Shown in pieces: positions 11,083-23,669 of a DNA stretch of 64,000 nucleotides (within the stretch, counting starts at the first letter, position 1; each line of letters begins with the position of its first letter). The position numbers and the translations under genes were made by a program. The notes under the pieces were generated by a model. That model saw nothing but the letters and a program-made list of their open reading frames with translations, was not told where the DNA came from and made no database searches. Origin of the DNA: Panagrolaimus kolymaensis (lineage: Eukaryota; Nematoda; Chromadorea; Rhabditida; Panagrolaimidae); contig JAJQJQ010000077.1 in NCBI GenBank assembly GCA_028622995.1, forward strand, positions 248,001 through 312,000, written 5' to 3'.

Positions 11083-12643
11083 ATTAATTTTATTTAAATA
11101 AATTAAATTGATGCATTCTTAATTTTTGTAAAACGATAAAAAATTATATTAATCAAATAAATAATTGCTTCATTTTTTCATGAATATTAAATTTTTTTTC
11201 TCACTAAAATTACTTCGGAATAAAATCAACCAAAGACTTTCGATGCACTTTGAAGGAATATTAAAAAAACGAAAAAAAATTTACAAGAAATTTGATTTTT
11301 TTTAAAAAGCTTTCGTGTTTTTTTTATAGAATTTCTCCTTGTCAATTTTTTGAAAATCAAACAGGAAAACTTCACGAAATTTTGGCGTTAAGTGTTTATT
11401 CATAAATTTTATCTAAATAAAATTACAAATTTTTTCAACCGATTCCGGGTTTAAAATAACAGAAATATTTTTTTTCTAAATAAATTTATTGTTTTTCTTT
11501 TTTCCATTTAGCAACAAAAAAAAACAAGATCAAAACAAGACAATTGCAGAAGAAGAAGAAAAAAAACAACTTAGAAACTTTGAGCACTTTTTAATCTCCA
11601 CCATCGTTGTTGTTTTTGCGACGGACGACGACCAGACAAGAGAAACACATTTCAAACTTTTTTTAAAAGTTTTAACAATCGATTGATCAGTTTTCATCTT
11701 CATTTCTTTTGCAACTTTATATTATTTTTGAACCTACATATTTGGAATCAAAAAATTTAAATATTTTAAAATGTTTTTCTATCGAAGGTTTGTTTACTTT
11801 TTTTTCTTTTTTGAATTTAGAACCAAAAAATTGCAACATTTTTTTTCAATAAAAAAAATTAATGTCTAATTGTTTTTATTATCGATGATCAATGCGCGAT
11901 GAAGTTTTTTAAGCTAGCTTTTCAAATCAAAAAAAAGTATTAGACTTTTGGGGCTGTAAAACCGCTTTAAAAAAATGCAATGAAACAGGATGGCTTTTTC
12001 TTTCTTTCTTTCTCTCAGCTAGCTTGGGGTTGCAGCGATTAAGAAAAAAACACAAATCTTTGATAAGCAACTAATTCTTTCCATTTTCAAGCCCAGACAG
12101 TTTGTTTCATTTTTCTTTCTTTATCAAAATGTATTGGATTTTAATAGAAAAATAGAAAAATCTTTTGATAAAGATTGAAAAAAAAGAAAAGAAAAACAAT
12201 GAGCAATCAAAATTTTTTGAACTTTTCTTTCCTTTTTTATGCTTTTTGGATGTTGCTTTTAGTTTGACTTTGCTCTTTGTTATTTATTATACCTTTTTTA
12301 GGAAAAAAGTTGAAAGTATCAAAAAAACGCTTTAATTTAAATTTTTTTTGTTGATAATGATTTATTGCCTTATTATTATTTTTTTGTGGTTTTGGTTCTA
12401 ATAAAAAAATGTTGCGATTTGAAAAAATTAGTTTACGGGATTCTTTTTCTGAAAGTTTCTAAGATTTTGTTTTTAAAAGGTTTAAATTTTTTTGTTTTTT
12501 CCATTAAGTTTAGAAATTTTGTTGGGAGAATCCCTGCCATTTGTCTCTCCACTAAAATTAAAAGCTACATTTTTTAAGATTTCTTCATTAAATTACTATT
12601 ATTTTTACTCAATTTAATTTTCAGATATTTACGTGTCTCAACC
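11083..12643. other. Upstream region of the ABCD4-like gene
   Basis: AT-rich, with a CTTT-repeat at about 12000-12017. The open frame at 11489-11686 is rich in K, E and F and looks non-coding. A TTTTCAG acceptor ends at 12624, 19 bp before the main start codon, marking either a trans-splice site or the intron from the candidate exon at 11771. Confidence 0.45.
11771..11787 (+). CDS. Possible alternative first exon of the ABCD4-like gene
   Basis: ATG TTT TTC TAT CGA AG followed by GTTTGT. If spliced to the TTTTCAG acceptor at 12624, it joins in frame through the short leader YLRVST to the ATG at 12644. It would add twelve residues. The phase match is exact, but the exon is tiny and may be chance. 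Confidence 0.25.
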
Positions 12644-15479
12644 ATGGATAAAGAACCTTTAAATCCACCCAAACGTTTTTCAAATGAACATACATTTGGA
12701 ATAAATTTTTTTAAAAGCATCCCTAAATTATTTCCATTATTTTATCCAACTTGGGAATGGGCATTCTTTTTTACTTTTATAATTATGGCTTTAAATGCTT
12801 TGAGTGAATATTTAACTAATCGAATTGGAAAATATCCGGGTGATATGTATGCAGTTTTATTATCAAAAGATTATAATGGATTTTGGCATATTTTTATTAA
12901 AGGAACTTTAATGTATGTAGCAAAAACTGGAACTTTAGCAACAATTACATTTGTTTCATGGTTATTATATGTTTCATATCGAAGAAATGTAGTTTCTTCG
13001 CTGCAAAGAAGATATTTTAAAAATAATGTTTATTATCGAATTAATTGTGTTGATGGAGAAGGAATTGATAATCCGTGAGTTTTGAAACAATTAAAAAAAT
13101 GTTGGTTCTAATATGAAAAGGATAGTAACAAATTTTTGCTAAATATTGTTAATTTTTGTTACTGTAATTCGTTTTTCAAAAAATTATTACGATTTTTGGC
13201 TAAATTCATCTATTCCAAACGATTATGCTAATTTTAATATTCAAGATATATTTTTAACGTAAAAAAAATTAAAAATTTATTTTTAAACATAGAAAGTAAT
13301 TCAATTTTTGCAAAACTTGGCCTATTTTTGTTACTATTGTTCGTTGTTCAAAAATTTGTTTTTGATTTTTTAATTTCCTATTTTTCCTTTATGCAAAATT
13401 TTTAAAATCTTTAATAAAAAATAATATTTTTTGCTTTCCTAATTAATTTTTTTTAGTGATCAACGCATTACCCAAGATGTTGAGCGAGTATGCAATCGAT
13501 TAGCAGTAAATATAATTCCTGTATTTCTCTCGGGTCCTTTTGTTATTGCTTATTATACATATCAAACTTATCAAACGTAAGCTTTTACATCAAAAATTTT
13601 TTCCTTTTTGTATTTTTTAAAAAAAATTAATTTAAAGTCCGTTTATTTAAATTTTTTAGTGCCGAAATGTTGGGTGTTGGAATTTGTTATGGGTATTTTG
13701 TTATTGGAACAATAATAAATAAATTTTTAATTTCTCCTTTAGCTAAATGGAGTGCGAGAGTTGAAAAATCTGAAGGTGATTTTCGGTATGCCTTTAACTT
13801 TTTTTTTTCAAAAATACAAAAAAATTCAAAAAATTAATGGGCTGCTTTTTTAGATACAAACATGTTTCAATTCGAGACAATGCAGAATCGTCCATCTTAT
13901 ACAAATGTGAAAATTTTGAACTAAATGAATGCAATCGATTGTTTAATATTTTAATTAAAAAACAATTTTTCTTGGTACTTTGGCGATTACCAAATAATTG
14001 TAAGCCTTTTTCTACTTTTTTACTTTGTTAACCCCGCAACGATTTTTTTTTTAAATTTATTTGTTTATTTTTATAGTTTTCAAACAATTTTTTGATTATT
14101 ATGGTGGACTTTTAAGTTATGCATTACAATTTATTCCAATAATTATGTTGGGAACATATGATGATAAAACTCCAGATAAATTAGCTCAAATAATTAGTAA
14201 TAATGCATTTGTGTATATTTATTTGGTTAATAGTTTTACACGATTAACGGATTTAGCAATGGATGCTGGAGAAATGGCTGGAGTTTTTCAAAGGTAACTC
14301 ACTTTTCTTTAATATTTTTTTTTCAAGAAATGACAGTAAACAAATTTTAAAAAATTCTAATTTTTTGATTACTGTCATATTCCATTCGAGACTTTAATTA
14401 ATTATATATTTTTTTCAGAATAACAGATTTTGTTGAATATTCAGACGAACAAGTCCAAAAAGGCACTGAAGTTGAAGGACTTGCAAATCAATCATTTGAA
14501 GAAGGTAGCAATAACAGCCATGGCCATGGAGGAGGCGGAATTCCAGTTGTTATTGATCGATCAATTTCCACTATTCGACTTTCAGAAGGTTTATTATTTG
14601 AAATGTCAAATGTTTGCTATACTTTACCAAATGATAATAATTATTTATTAATGAACAGTAAGTAAAAATTATAGAGGAGAAAAGTTAAATTAAATTTATA
14701 ATTTTTAGATTTAAATATTCGATTATTGAAAGGTCAAAATTTGCTTGTCACTGGACCAAGTGGAGCAGGAAAATCATCATTTTTAAGAATTTTAATGCGA
14801 TTATGGAATCTTAAATCTGGTATATCCAATTTTTAATTTATTCCCAAAAATGATAGTCGATTGATTTTTAGGAATGTTAACTTATGGAATTACAAACGAC
14901 CGAATTCTTCATTGCCCTCAAAAAGCTTATTTCCCCGTTGGAAGACTATCTTTGAGACAGCAAATTGCTTTTCCCATTCATTTATCTGATAAAGAAAGAG
15001 ATTTTAGAGGTTTGTTTTATCCATTTTTAACGAGAAAAAAAGTATCTCACCAAAAAACGAATTTTTAAGGAATAAAATTCATCAAGAAGAAAAATTTTTT
15101 AGATGGTGGATTTATTGAAAAAATTCTTCTCGAGCTCAAACTTCACCACCTCGTGGATCGATGTGGAGGCTTGGATGCTAGCGTGGAATTTGATTGGCAT
15201 GAAACCCTTACTCCTGGTGAACTTCAACGGCTTGCTTTTGTTCGTTTACTCTATCATCGACCACTTTTGGCAGTGTTGGATGAAGCAACGAATAGTGTTT
15301 CATCGGATATGGAAAAAGTTATGTATCAACTTTTATTATCTCATGACATTTCATTTATTTCTGCTGGACATCGCCAATCATTAACTGCTTTCCATAATTT
15401 AGAATTAAAAATTGATGGAAAAACTGGGTATTCTTTAAAGAAGCTACTACCTCTCAGTGAGAATGATGAAAAGCTATAA
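12644..15479 (+). CDS. ABCD4: ABCD4-like half ABC transporter
   Basis: Nine exons: 12644-13074, 13457-13576, 13660-13785, 13854-13999, 14077-14293, 14419-14657, 14709-14819, 14872-15009 and 15103-15479, 634 residues. The N-terminal transmembrane half has the ABCD signature DNPDQRITQDVERVCNRL and the loop EGDFRYKHVSIRDNAES. The nucleotide-binding domain has Walker A GPSGAGKSS, the signature TPGELQRLAF (in place of LSGGQ), Walker B LLAVLDEATNSV and the H-loop SAGHRQSL. Together these match ABCD4 rather than ABCD1-3. ABCD4 in animals is a lysosomal cobalamin exporter working with LMBD1; nematode relatives are the PMP-3/PMP-5 type. A histidine/glycine-rich insert (HGHGGGG) precedes the NBD. AATAAA at 15512 follows the stop. 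Confidence 0.93.
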
Positions 15480-15992
15480 TTTAAAATGTTTGTTGTTGTT
15501 TTTGCTAGTTTAATAAATTATTTATTTAATTTTATTTAATGAGGCTTTATTTTTTTATAATTTTAAGAAAGTTAAAAAATGAATAAAAGAATAATAAAAA
15601 GTATTTTGTAAATCGATGGGACAAAAATTTTTTTCATTAAATGTATCACAAAAAATCAAAAAAAAAGAAAGAAATTTAAGTTAGATTTTCTGCGTAAATT
15701 TGTTTTAAAAAACATGAAATGCAAATTGTTGAAAATTAAAGAATTAAATTTTTTTGATTCATAATGCAAAATAGCCACAAAGTAAAGAGTTCAAAAAAAA
15801 CTTTAATTACAAATTTTTATTTGGAGACAGACGTTTTTTTCTTTAAATTTTTTTTGTGAACTCGACAGTTTTTTTATTACAAAATAAAGCAAACTTTTTA
15901 TTTAATTTGACAATGATTTAAAAAGTTTATTAAAATTATAAATTTATTTCACAAAAGTCTACAATTTTTTTATAATCCTTTAATTTATTTAT
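15480..15992. other. Intergenic between convergent genes
   Basis: 3' flanks of the ABCD4-like gene (plus) and the saposin-like gene (minus). AT-rich, no gene seen. Confidence 0.5.
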
Positions 15993-16528
15993 TTAATCAC
16001 AAATTCCTAAAGTAGTGCAAGCTTTAACGGGATCAACATTATTTTTTAAATCTTGCCAAAATTCATTAAAATGTTGAGTGTACATTTCAAAACAAAAAGT
16101 CCAAAATGGAATTTGTTGTTGTCGAAAAAAATTACATTCACCAATCATAAAAGCTCGTGCAGAAGTGGAGTTTGCTATCGATTCGGGTTTGACATGAGCC
16201 AAAGCAGTTTGATAAATTTGTTCACATGCTGTGCAATTGGCTTTTGCATCGAAGCCATCGGTTTGAAGAAAATTGAACTAAAAAATTTGCATAAAACAGA
16301 GATTCTTTAGAAAAAAATTATGTAATTACCAGGAATATCTTCACGAATTTTTTTCTTAAACTAAAATTTCAGGTTTTATTTTGGGAATTTTTATTTTTTT
16401 TTCCAAATATTTTCGCAATGAGACTCCAAGTTTTTGATTAACCTCGGCCATGGACTTACCGTGACACAACTTGCAAATCCAATACAATTAATTACAGCCA
16501 AAACAATAAATAGCTTAATTCAAGACAT
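15993..16528 (-). CDS. Saposin-like (SAPLIP) secreted protein
   Basis: The last exon, 15993-16277, encodes about 94 residues with six cysteines in saposin-B order: CTAC, then ECNFF, FWTFCFEMY, and KACTTLGIC at the end. A preceding exon ending at 16460 encodes a hydrophobic leader, IKLFIVLAVINCIGFASC, and joins in phase 0 (VT then FNFLQTDGF). The family binds lipids or forms pores and acts in the gut or lysosome. The start is a problem: the only ATG just upstream (16526-16528) is followed by TCT and then an in-frame TGA before the leader. Either an upstream exon supplies the start or this copy is damaged. The family assignment is good; the 5' end is not. Confidence 0.7.
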
Positions 16529-17180
16529 TTTTCAAGACAGCAAATATAAGACAATAATGTTTAGAATTTTCAAGGTATTTGTTATATTTAAATCAAAATT
16601 TTTTTTGTTTGTTGCATTTTAGACCTTTAGACTTTTTTTTACTGATAAAAAAGAGAAGCTAAAACAACATTTATTTTTGCACGCAAGCAAGCAAATCTTT
16701 GATTGCTCGATGATTTTTTTTTGGTGCCAAAATGTTTTTGTCAATAAATGCAATTCAAATATTTCATTTCAGCAATAAAAAAATCCTTATTTTTTTTTCC
16801 AAATTTTAATTAATTTATTTAAAGCAAAAATAATTATTAAAAAATGTGGATCAAGTTTGCATAAATATTATTTGAAACAAAAAAGAAAAGTTTTTTTTCA
16901 TAAATGTTCTCTTTCATTTTTCTATTTCTCTTACAAAAATTATCGCACATGGGATCCATAGTTGTTATTATTGTCTTTAGCCATATTTTTTGCTAAGGCT
17001 GACCCCGTAAAAAAATCCTGAAGAGATTTCTAAATAAAAATATCTTAAAGCTATATGGGCATACAGAGGCTAGTCTGTATGTAAGGAATAATAAACCATT
17101 CACATCAAAATTAAAAGCAAAAAAAGCTATAATAAAATTCTGCTATAAATTTATTTTTGGTTTATTGTAAAAGAAAAAAA
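16529..17180. other. Intergenic, no gene seen
   Basis: AT-rich spacer between divergently oriented units; probable 5' regions of both. Nothing specific recognised. Confidence 0.45.
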
Positions 17181-18000
17181 ATGACCAACGATTTTGTAAT
17201 TCCAAAGTACTCATTTAAATCTCCATATCGTCAATGCTTTCCACTTCCATATTTTATTATTTCTTACATCATTGAAAATCCTTCTTCTCCTTATGGACTT
17301 TTAAAACTTCAAAAAACATGCAAATATTTTTTTGCAAAGAATAATATTTTGGTTTCTGATAAAATTATTTATTACAGATGTATAAGTGCAGAAAATTATT
17401 GTTTTGTTGATTGTCGTGGAAAATCTTATCCAATGAAGGAAAAATAAAAATATTGGTTAACTGGATTTAGGCTGTCATTGGGGAAAATGTTTTTCATTTT
17501 TACGTTGTTATATTCATCGATTAACTTTAAGTGAATTAAGCATTTCATTAGAAAATTTGTCTTTAAACGAAATAAATTTTTTGTTATCCAATAAAAAAAT
17601 GGAAAAGCTTAATTTTTGCAGGGTGAATATTCGAGATGATAATGGGATTCCTATTTCAATTAATTATATTCTTAACAAAGTTCCATATATCACTGATTTT
17701 GCTTATGATAATCAATGTGAAATTTATTCAAATCAAACTTTAAAAAAAATTAATGAAGTTAAACTTTTTAATAAACTTCATTGGTTTAAATTAGTTTTGC
17801 ATGAAACTTCCGAAATCATTGATCCTGAAATTTTGGGTGAATTTATTAAACTTAATATGGCATCTCATGGCGGAGTAAGATATACATTTAAAAGAAATGT
17901 GCAGGATCTTGGGCATATTAAAAACAAATTTAAAGAAGTTGTTGAAAATTTGGTTTCACACAATTGGAAACCAACATATTATGTTAATGAAATACCATAA
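17181..18000 (+). pseudogene. F-box-like family relic (member 2)
   Basis: ATG 17181 opens a frame with the family N-terminus, CFPLPYFIISYIIENPSS then TCKYFFAKNNILV, and runs to TAA 17445-17447 just after GKSYPMKEK. Sequence continues in frame past that stop (KYWLTG, the usual WLT/WIT element) and then shifts frame. From about 17475 a second frame reads FLRCYIHRLTLSELSISLEN, the equivalent of the family KIYRCD hinge, and stays open to TAA 17998-18000. One nonsense codon and one frameshift therefore separate two otherwise well-preserved halves. The C-terminal introns of other members are absent, so the copy may be retro-derived or from a different subfamily. A sequencing error at AAAAATAAAAA could mimic the stop. 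Confidence 0.65.
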
Positions 18001-18937
18001 TTTTTTACCTAGAATTTATATTATTTAATTAATTTCTTAACAAATTTTTCAATTTTTTTTATGTGTTTTGAAATTACAAAGGCGCGGCTTTTTATGTTGT
18101 TGAAGAGAAATTTTTGTCATTGAACCGTTATTGTACATAAATCTTTTTATGTTTGGTTAATTATTTAATATAAAAGATTTCACATATATTATTTTAAATA
18201 AACACAACCAAAATGTTTAATTCACAATCAAATTTTTTTTATTAAAAGAGCATGTTTCGCACAAAATATTATTTTTCTCATTTTCATGTCAAAACTTCAC
18301 CTCCAGAATCACCTTTTTTAATATTAAATCATTTGTTTGAAAAATTGTTAAATTAACCATTTTTATAATTTAACTAAAGCAAAGCACTTTTTTATAATCA
18401 ACTTTGTTTAAAATAAACTTTAAAAAAATAACAAAAAAATAGTAATCAAATTTTCAAAAATAGTTTTTAAAAATGTACGTCGGGCTAATATAGATTTTAA
18501 ATGACTTCAAAACATTTCTTCTTATACTTTTATATGGACGTATGTATGGTCGTGGAACATATTTTTATTTACTTTGCTTATCAGTAAATCGATATGCATT
18601 TTTTGGTTTCCATATAAATTATAGGTTAAAAAATCAAGAATAAAAACTAAAATTGTTTACTTTCCAAATATTTTGACTTTTTATTTAAGTAATTCAGACA
18701 TTTACTTCTCAAACCAAATATTTGTAATCAAGCAAACAACATAAAAATAAAAATTACTTATTTACTGAAATTGAAAAGGATTAGATATTTTACAAACAAA
18801 TATAATAAATTACAGTATTTCAAAATCAAAAATTTTTACGCAATGACATTGCTAAATTTTTACCATTATTTTCTTCTTCAGTTTCTTAATTTCCATTTTC
18901 TAGATTTTCCTGAAGCTTTTTATCTAAATTTTTTTTA
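18001..18937. other. Intergenic, no gene seen
   Basis: AT-rich. A plus-strand frame at 18771-19136 is the reverse shadow of the small minus-strand gene and of low-complexity sequence. Confidence 0.45.
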
Positions 18938-19204
18938 TCAAATATTTGATATCTTTTTTAAGTCAATAACAAACCAACCTTTCGAAATTGGATTAAAATC
19001 ATTTGAAAATGGTTTAGAATTTTCTTTAACAACGACAGATCGTTCATTTCCAGCTAAAGCATCAGCAATTTTTTCAACTCCATCAATAATTTTTCTAACA
19101 ATACTTTTATTTTCATTTTTATCATCGCCACTGTGACGAGTAAACTCCTTATTGTCGTCCAACGAATGAGAAATATTAATTTGATTATTTTCGATTGAAT
19201 TCAT
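18938..19204 (-). CDS. Small hypothetical protein
   Basis: A single open frame of 88 codons from ATG 19204. The composition looks protein-coding: it is polar and charged, with SHSLDDNKEFTRHSGDDKNE followed by the helical IVRKIIDGVEKIADALAGNE. There is no signal peptide or transmembrane segment. Its family is unknown. It could be the first exon of a longer gene, since the frame becomes less convincing after PISKGW. Confidence 0.35.
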   Translation of the reverse strand: MNSIENNQINISHSLDDNKEFTRHSGDDKNENKSIVRKIIDGVEKIADALAGNERSVVVKENSKPFSNDFNPISKGWFVIDLKKISNI

Positions 19205-19608
19205 AACAACAAAAAAAATTTTCAAACGTTGGTAAAAAATTTATTCATTTTTATAGTTTTTTTATTTATAAATTTTGTTAAACAAACTTTTAAGGAAAAA
19301 TTTACAAAAACATAAACATGTTTGTCAAAATTTTTGCATCAAAGATCTCACAAAAAAAATCAACAATAATAAAAAAACGAAGTTGCAAAAAGATCAAAAG
19401 TTTGGTTACTAATTTTAGGAACAGTTTTGAGCAAAATATTGAACTTCCAATCTTTATAATTAGAATCGTAGTTTATCATATTTTGTAGCTTCCAAACGTT
19501 TTCTAATATTATTTTAAAGAAAAAAAATATATTTCAAGGAAATTTAAAAAAACCATAAATAAAACATTCAAAAAATAAAATAAGAAAAGATAATAGAAAA
19601 AATTTATT

Positions 19609-20954
19609 TTATGCATCGACGAAGCTTACAAGAGGAGCAGCAGCGGCAGAATTACCACCAACTTTTTCATGAGCTTTTTTCTTTTTCATATATTCCGCAA
19701 ATTCTTTATCACTCATTTTTGTGGTATCCACATATTGATATGGTGGACGTCGATTAGAGCGGAAATTAGCGCTTACACTTCGTCGCTTTGTAATTTTAAA
19801 TTTTTTTGGTGATGCAATGGGGCAATTTTCAGAGGGTTGTTCTTCTTGGAAGCCAGACATAGCTGTTGCAACAGAAGTAGAGGTACTATTTGAACGTCGT
19901 TGTTTTTCAAGGAAAGGTTTTTTGGCCTGAAAAAAACTTTTATATATTTATTTTTAGGGACTTGAAAACAACTGACCGCTGGAGATAAACCAATGCTGTT
20001 TGATCGACGCTTGTTTGAAATTTCTGTCAAAGTTGTTTCAGAAGTGCCACGTTTTCTGAAAAACAAAAACAAACTATAAAATTAAAAAAGTTTTGCGTTA
20101 AGTAATGACTTACGGAGATTCAAGAATTGGTTGCTTGGGTTTAGAAAGCTCCTAAAAAATCAGGATTTTTTAAAGATAAAAGAAAACAAAAATTTTTTTT
20201 TACTTGAATTCTTGATGGAATATTTCGAGTTAACGATTGACTTCGCTCAAGTTTTCGCTTTTCAGTGGTTTCAATATCGTCCAATTTTTTGGCTGCATTT
20301 TGATGGACTGATTTAAAGTGTCGACCTACATATAAATTAATTACAAAATATATTTAAAATTTATAAACTCAAAAAAATAGATTACCAACAGTTCCAGCGA
20401 CAATTTTTCGAGGGGATAAAGATGGAACTCGTTGTTTGGCAGAAGAAAGTTTATCATTTTCTTTAACCTTCTTAGTTTCTGTCTTTTTGGGTTTTACTGT
20501 TGCAATACTTTCGTCAACTGTGTATGTTTCATTTGATTCATTTGGGGCATCATTTTCTTCTTCACATGTTTCATAATCTGAAACCATAGCTTCGGCTTTT
20601 TTTGATTCATTTTTAGCCTTGGATTTGCTATTGGTGCTTTTTTCTTGGCTTTGAGCAGCAACATTTTCCTTTTGCGACGCGGGTCTGTCCAAAACTTTAT
20701 CTGACTCAGTAGAATCAGAAATATCGCTAATAGCAGTTACGTTCTCACCACCAATAGATATTTTTTGGATAAGTTCAGCGATAATTAAATCATTCTAAAA
20801 AGTAATTATTCAAGAAATATTATATATTCAAGCTTCCAAAAAGCAAAAAAAAACTCACTTTCAAATTGGCTTTAATATTATACTTTTTAGCTTCCCTTTG
20901 AAGCTGTTTACGATTAAATTTACTAAACTTTTGGCGAATAGATTCTTCATTCAT
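19609..20954 (-). CDS. SAP-like, NuSAP-like basic protein
   Basis: Six exons: 20859-20954, 20386-20794, 20204-20325, 20114-20151, 19977-20055 and 19609-19926, sum 1062 bp, 353 residues. Residues 8-42 (KFNRKQLQREAKKYNIKANL, then KNDLIIAELIQ) form a SAP-like helix-turn-helix similar to the N-terminus of nucleolar spindle-associated protein NuSAP. The middle is acidic and low complexity (TCEEENDAPNESNET). The rest is basic and Ser/Pro-rich with repeated SP and RS sites (PSLSPRKIVAGTVGRHF, RRSNSIGLSPA), like microtubule- or chromatin-binding tails phosphorylated in mitosis. The C-terminus has TKMSDKEFAEYMKKKKAHEK. The NuSAP link rests on architecture and the N-terminal motif only. A generic SAP-domain nuclear protein is the alternative. 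Confidence 0.7.
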
Positions 20955-21568
20955 TTTTATTTATTTAAGGAACTTGGTAAAAAAATAAACTAAAAAATTG
21001 TGGTAAAGAAATAAAAGCTTCAAACGTCCAATAAAATAAATTTGTTTTTCTCAATTCGCGCTTAAAAAAAATTATCGCGGCAGGAATATTTACTCATAAA
21101 TTATGCTTGTTTTTTTGTGGAAACTACTTTTCAGTCAAAAAAAAATTAACAAATTTTTATTTAAAGAAAATTGTGGATATTTGGGGGCTAAAAAATAATT
21201 TAATTTGAGGTTCGGAAAGTTCTCAGAATTCTAAAAAAATAAATAGCAGCAACAAATCTAAGAATAAAGAAAAGAAAAAAATGAAAAAATCATTGGTAAC
21301 TCTTCAGCGATTTTGAGAAAAAAAATAATAATGGAAAAGCAGCTATTATGCATTCTGGCTGCTTTTATCCATGCCTTTACGTATTATAGCAATTTTTGAT
21401 GACCCGGAACTAAATATGACTTTTTTCTTTTTGTATTTTTGTATAAAAAAATTCCTTGAGGCTTTCTTTGATTAATTTATTTATTTTTCATAAAAAAGAA
21501 AACAAATAATAATAAAGGCAAAAAAAATATATGTAAATTTTATTCAAAAATAATATATTTAATGAATT
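20955..21568. other. Intergenic, no gene seen
   Basis: AT-rich spacer; upstream region of the NuSAP-like gene and 3' flank of phenylalanine hydroxylase. Confidence 0.45.
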
Positions 21569-23669
21569 TTATTTTTGACAATTATTTAATTGAATTTTAG
21601 TCAAAGCTTCTTCAAGGGTAAAAACTTGAGATTTGATATCTCGAACCAAATTTTGAACGGATGGCATTGAATCAAGCATTTCAATTCTTTGCGTGTATGG
21701 ATTATAACGAACTTGGAAGGGAAGTTTAATCGTTGAAGCCCAAGTCCTAAAAAAATATTTCCAAAATTAATCGGTTGCTTTTGAAACTTTTTTTTATTCT
21801 TTTTAAAAAGCACACGATTTGAAAAATAAACTTACATTAACTTATTTTTAGCATCAGTAAAACTTTCAGAAACAAAATATTTAGGTTGAAATGATGTAAT
21901 AGGATATTTAGTGACACAAGTAATACTGGGATCAAATAATTCATGAGAAGGTTCATCGGTCAAACAATATTGTAATTCTCCGAATGAACTTAATAAACCT
22001 GCGCCATAAGCTTTTTTATTTCCATTTTCAAGGCAAATTCCATATTCCACTGTAAACCAATAAAGCTAAAAAAATTATACATATTTTTATTATATTTAAA
22101 ATAAAATAAAATTTTGTTGGTGAAAAAACCTTACAGTTGCAAGCTTTTCAATCATTTCATCCGAAGCTCCAAGGGAAGCTAAACCAATTTCTTGACTAAA
22201 TTGTGCAAATTGTGGATCAGCAAAAAGTGGAGCATGTCCCAAAAGTTCATGGCAAATATCACTAAAATTAAAAAAATTACTTTAAATTTATCAAAACGAC
22301 AGTAATCAATTTTTGCAATTTATTGTCAAAATATTATTACTATCATTTAGAGAGAATGATAGTGATCAATTTTTGCAATTTATTCCAAAAATTGTGTAAC
22401 TATCTTTTTTCTTTTAATAACTTACGGTTCTGGAGTATACATGGGTTTAGAATGATGTCGAATATATTGAGTTGAATGAAAAACTCTAAAAGCAAGGCCG
22501 GCCAAAAAATCTCTGGAACTCAATAATCCTGCAACGGGTCTCAAAGTGAATCCTGTGCAATCCCTTAAAAAGTCTGAAACATCTTGAAGTTGTGGAATAT
22601 TATCCGCTGAATATCCGCAATTTTGTTGTAAAAGTGGAAAAATGTAATTAAATTCTGCGCATGCATGAGTCGGATAAAGATGAACCAATTCACTGTAAAT
22701 TGTTCGCCAAGTTTCAACTTCTTGCTCGGAATATTCAACTCGAGGAATTTGTTCCCCACTAAAAATAATCAAATAAAAAATAAAAAAATTAATTTTAGAA
22801 ATTAAAAAATATTTGTTTGGCAAAGAAATCATAAAATGATAGTAATGCTTTTTTAACAATATTTTTCAAGTTTGTGTTACTATCTTAATTTTAGGATCAT
22901 TTTTTAAGGATTTTTTGTCTGAAAATTCTATGAAAATACAAAGTAATTCAATAATTTTTAAGTATGAAGGTTAAAAAACATATTTTCGCTTATGAACAAA
23001 AAAATGATAGTATCTCTTTTGCGACAATATTTCTCAAGTTTGAGTTACTATCTTCGCTTTAGAACTTCATTTTTTCAAGAAAATGTTTTTGTGGATTTAA
23101 AAACTGACATATGATAATTAGCTGCAATATCAGCGAATTCCTTTCTACGTACACGATATACGGGATCAGTGAACCCAGGATGATCCGAATCAAGTTCAGC
23201 GCCATAACTTAAAACTCGATTTGCAAATTGATCAATATCTTTCATCTTCATTGGAAACCATGGAACACTTTCTAAAAAAAATTTCTTTGTTGGATGTAAA
23301 AGGATTTTTCTCTGAAAACCAAACCTTTATTTTGTTTAACGTGAGTATTAAAATCTTGAACGTGCACATTTTCAGCTTTGCGTTTAAATAAATTTATGAT
23401 TTCTTCAACGCGGCTTTTATCAGAATTTTCACCGATTTCCACAAGAATTTCATAACACCCTTCCTTAGTTTTAGCTGGGCGAGATTCAATATGGGTGAGA
23501 TTGACTTTTCGATCCTACAAAAAAATTGTAAATTCAAAAAAAGAAAATATGGAAAATTTACTTTAAAAACTCGAAGAGTTTCAGCTAAAGCACCGGGAGT
23601 TTCTTTCAAAGTAAAAATGATGGTTGTATGAGCGGGATTCGTGGCCACTTCAGCAACGAACGATTCCAT
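21569..23669 (-). CDS. pah-1: Phenylalanine-4-hydroxylase
   Basis: Seven exons: 23562-23669, 23325-23514, 23109-23271, 22426-22758, 22135-22261, 21836-22065 and 21569-21746, 1329 bp, 442 residues, the usual family length. An N-terminal ACT domain ([20 protein letters not shown], then HIESRPAK) is followed by the biopterin-dependent catalytic domain. Iron ligands are visible: HELLGH (H269, H274) and E314 in [29 protein letters not shown] and the [20 protein letters not shown] block are typical. The family converts phenylalanine to tyrosine with tetrahydrobiopterin and O2. In nematodes PAH-1 acts in hypodermis and supports cuticle and melanin-like pigment. The ACT motif and HIESRP favour PAH over tyrosine or tryptophan hydroxylase. 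Three introns contain short inverted repeats (see findings). Confidence 0.95.

Noticed and set aside
11489..11686. 65-codon plus frame upstream of the ABCD4-like gene
   Set aside because: Built from A/T runs (KKKQDQNKT, EEEEKKQ) with no good start context and no family resemblance.
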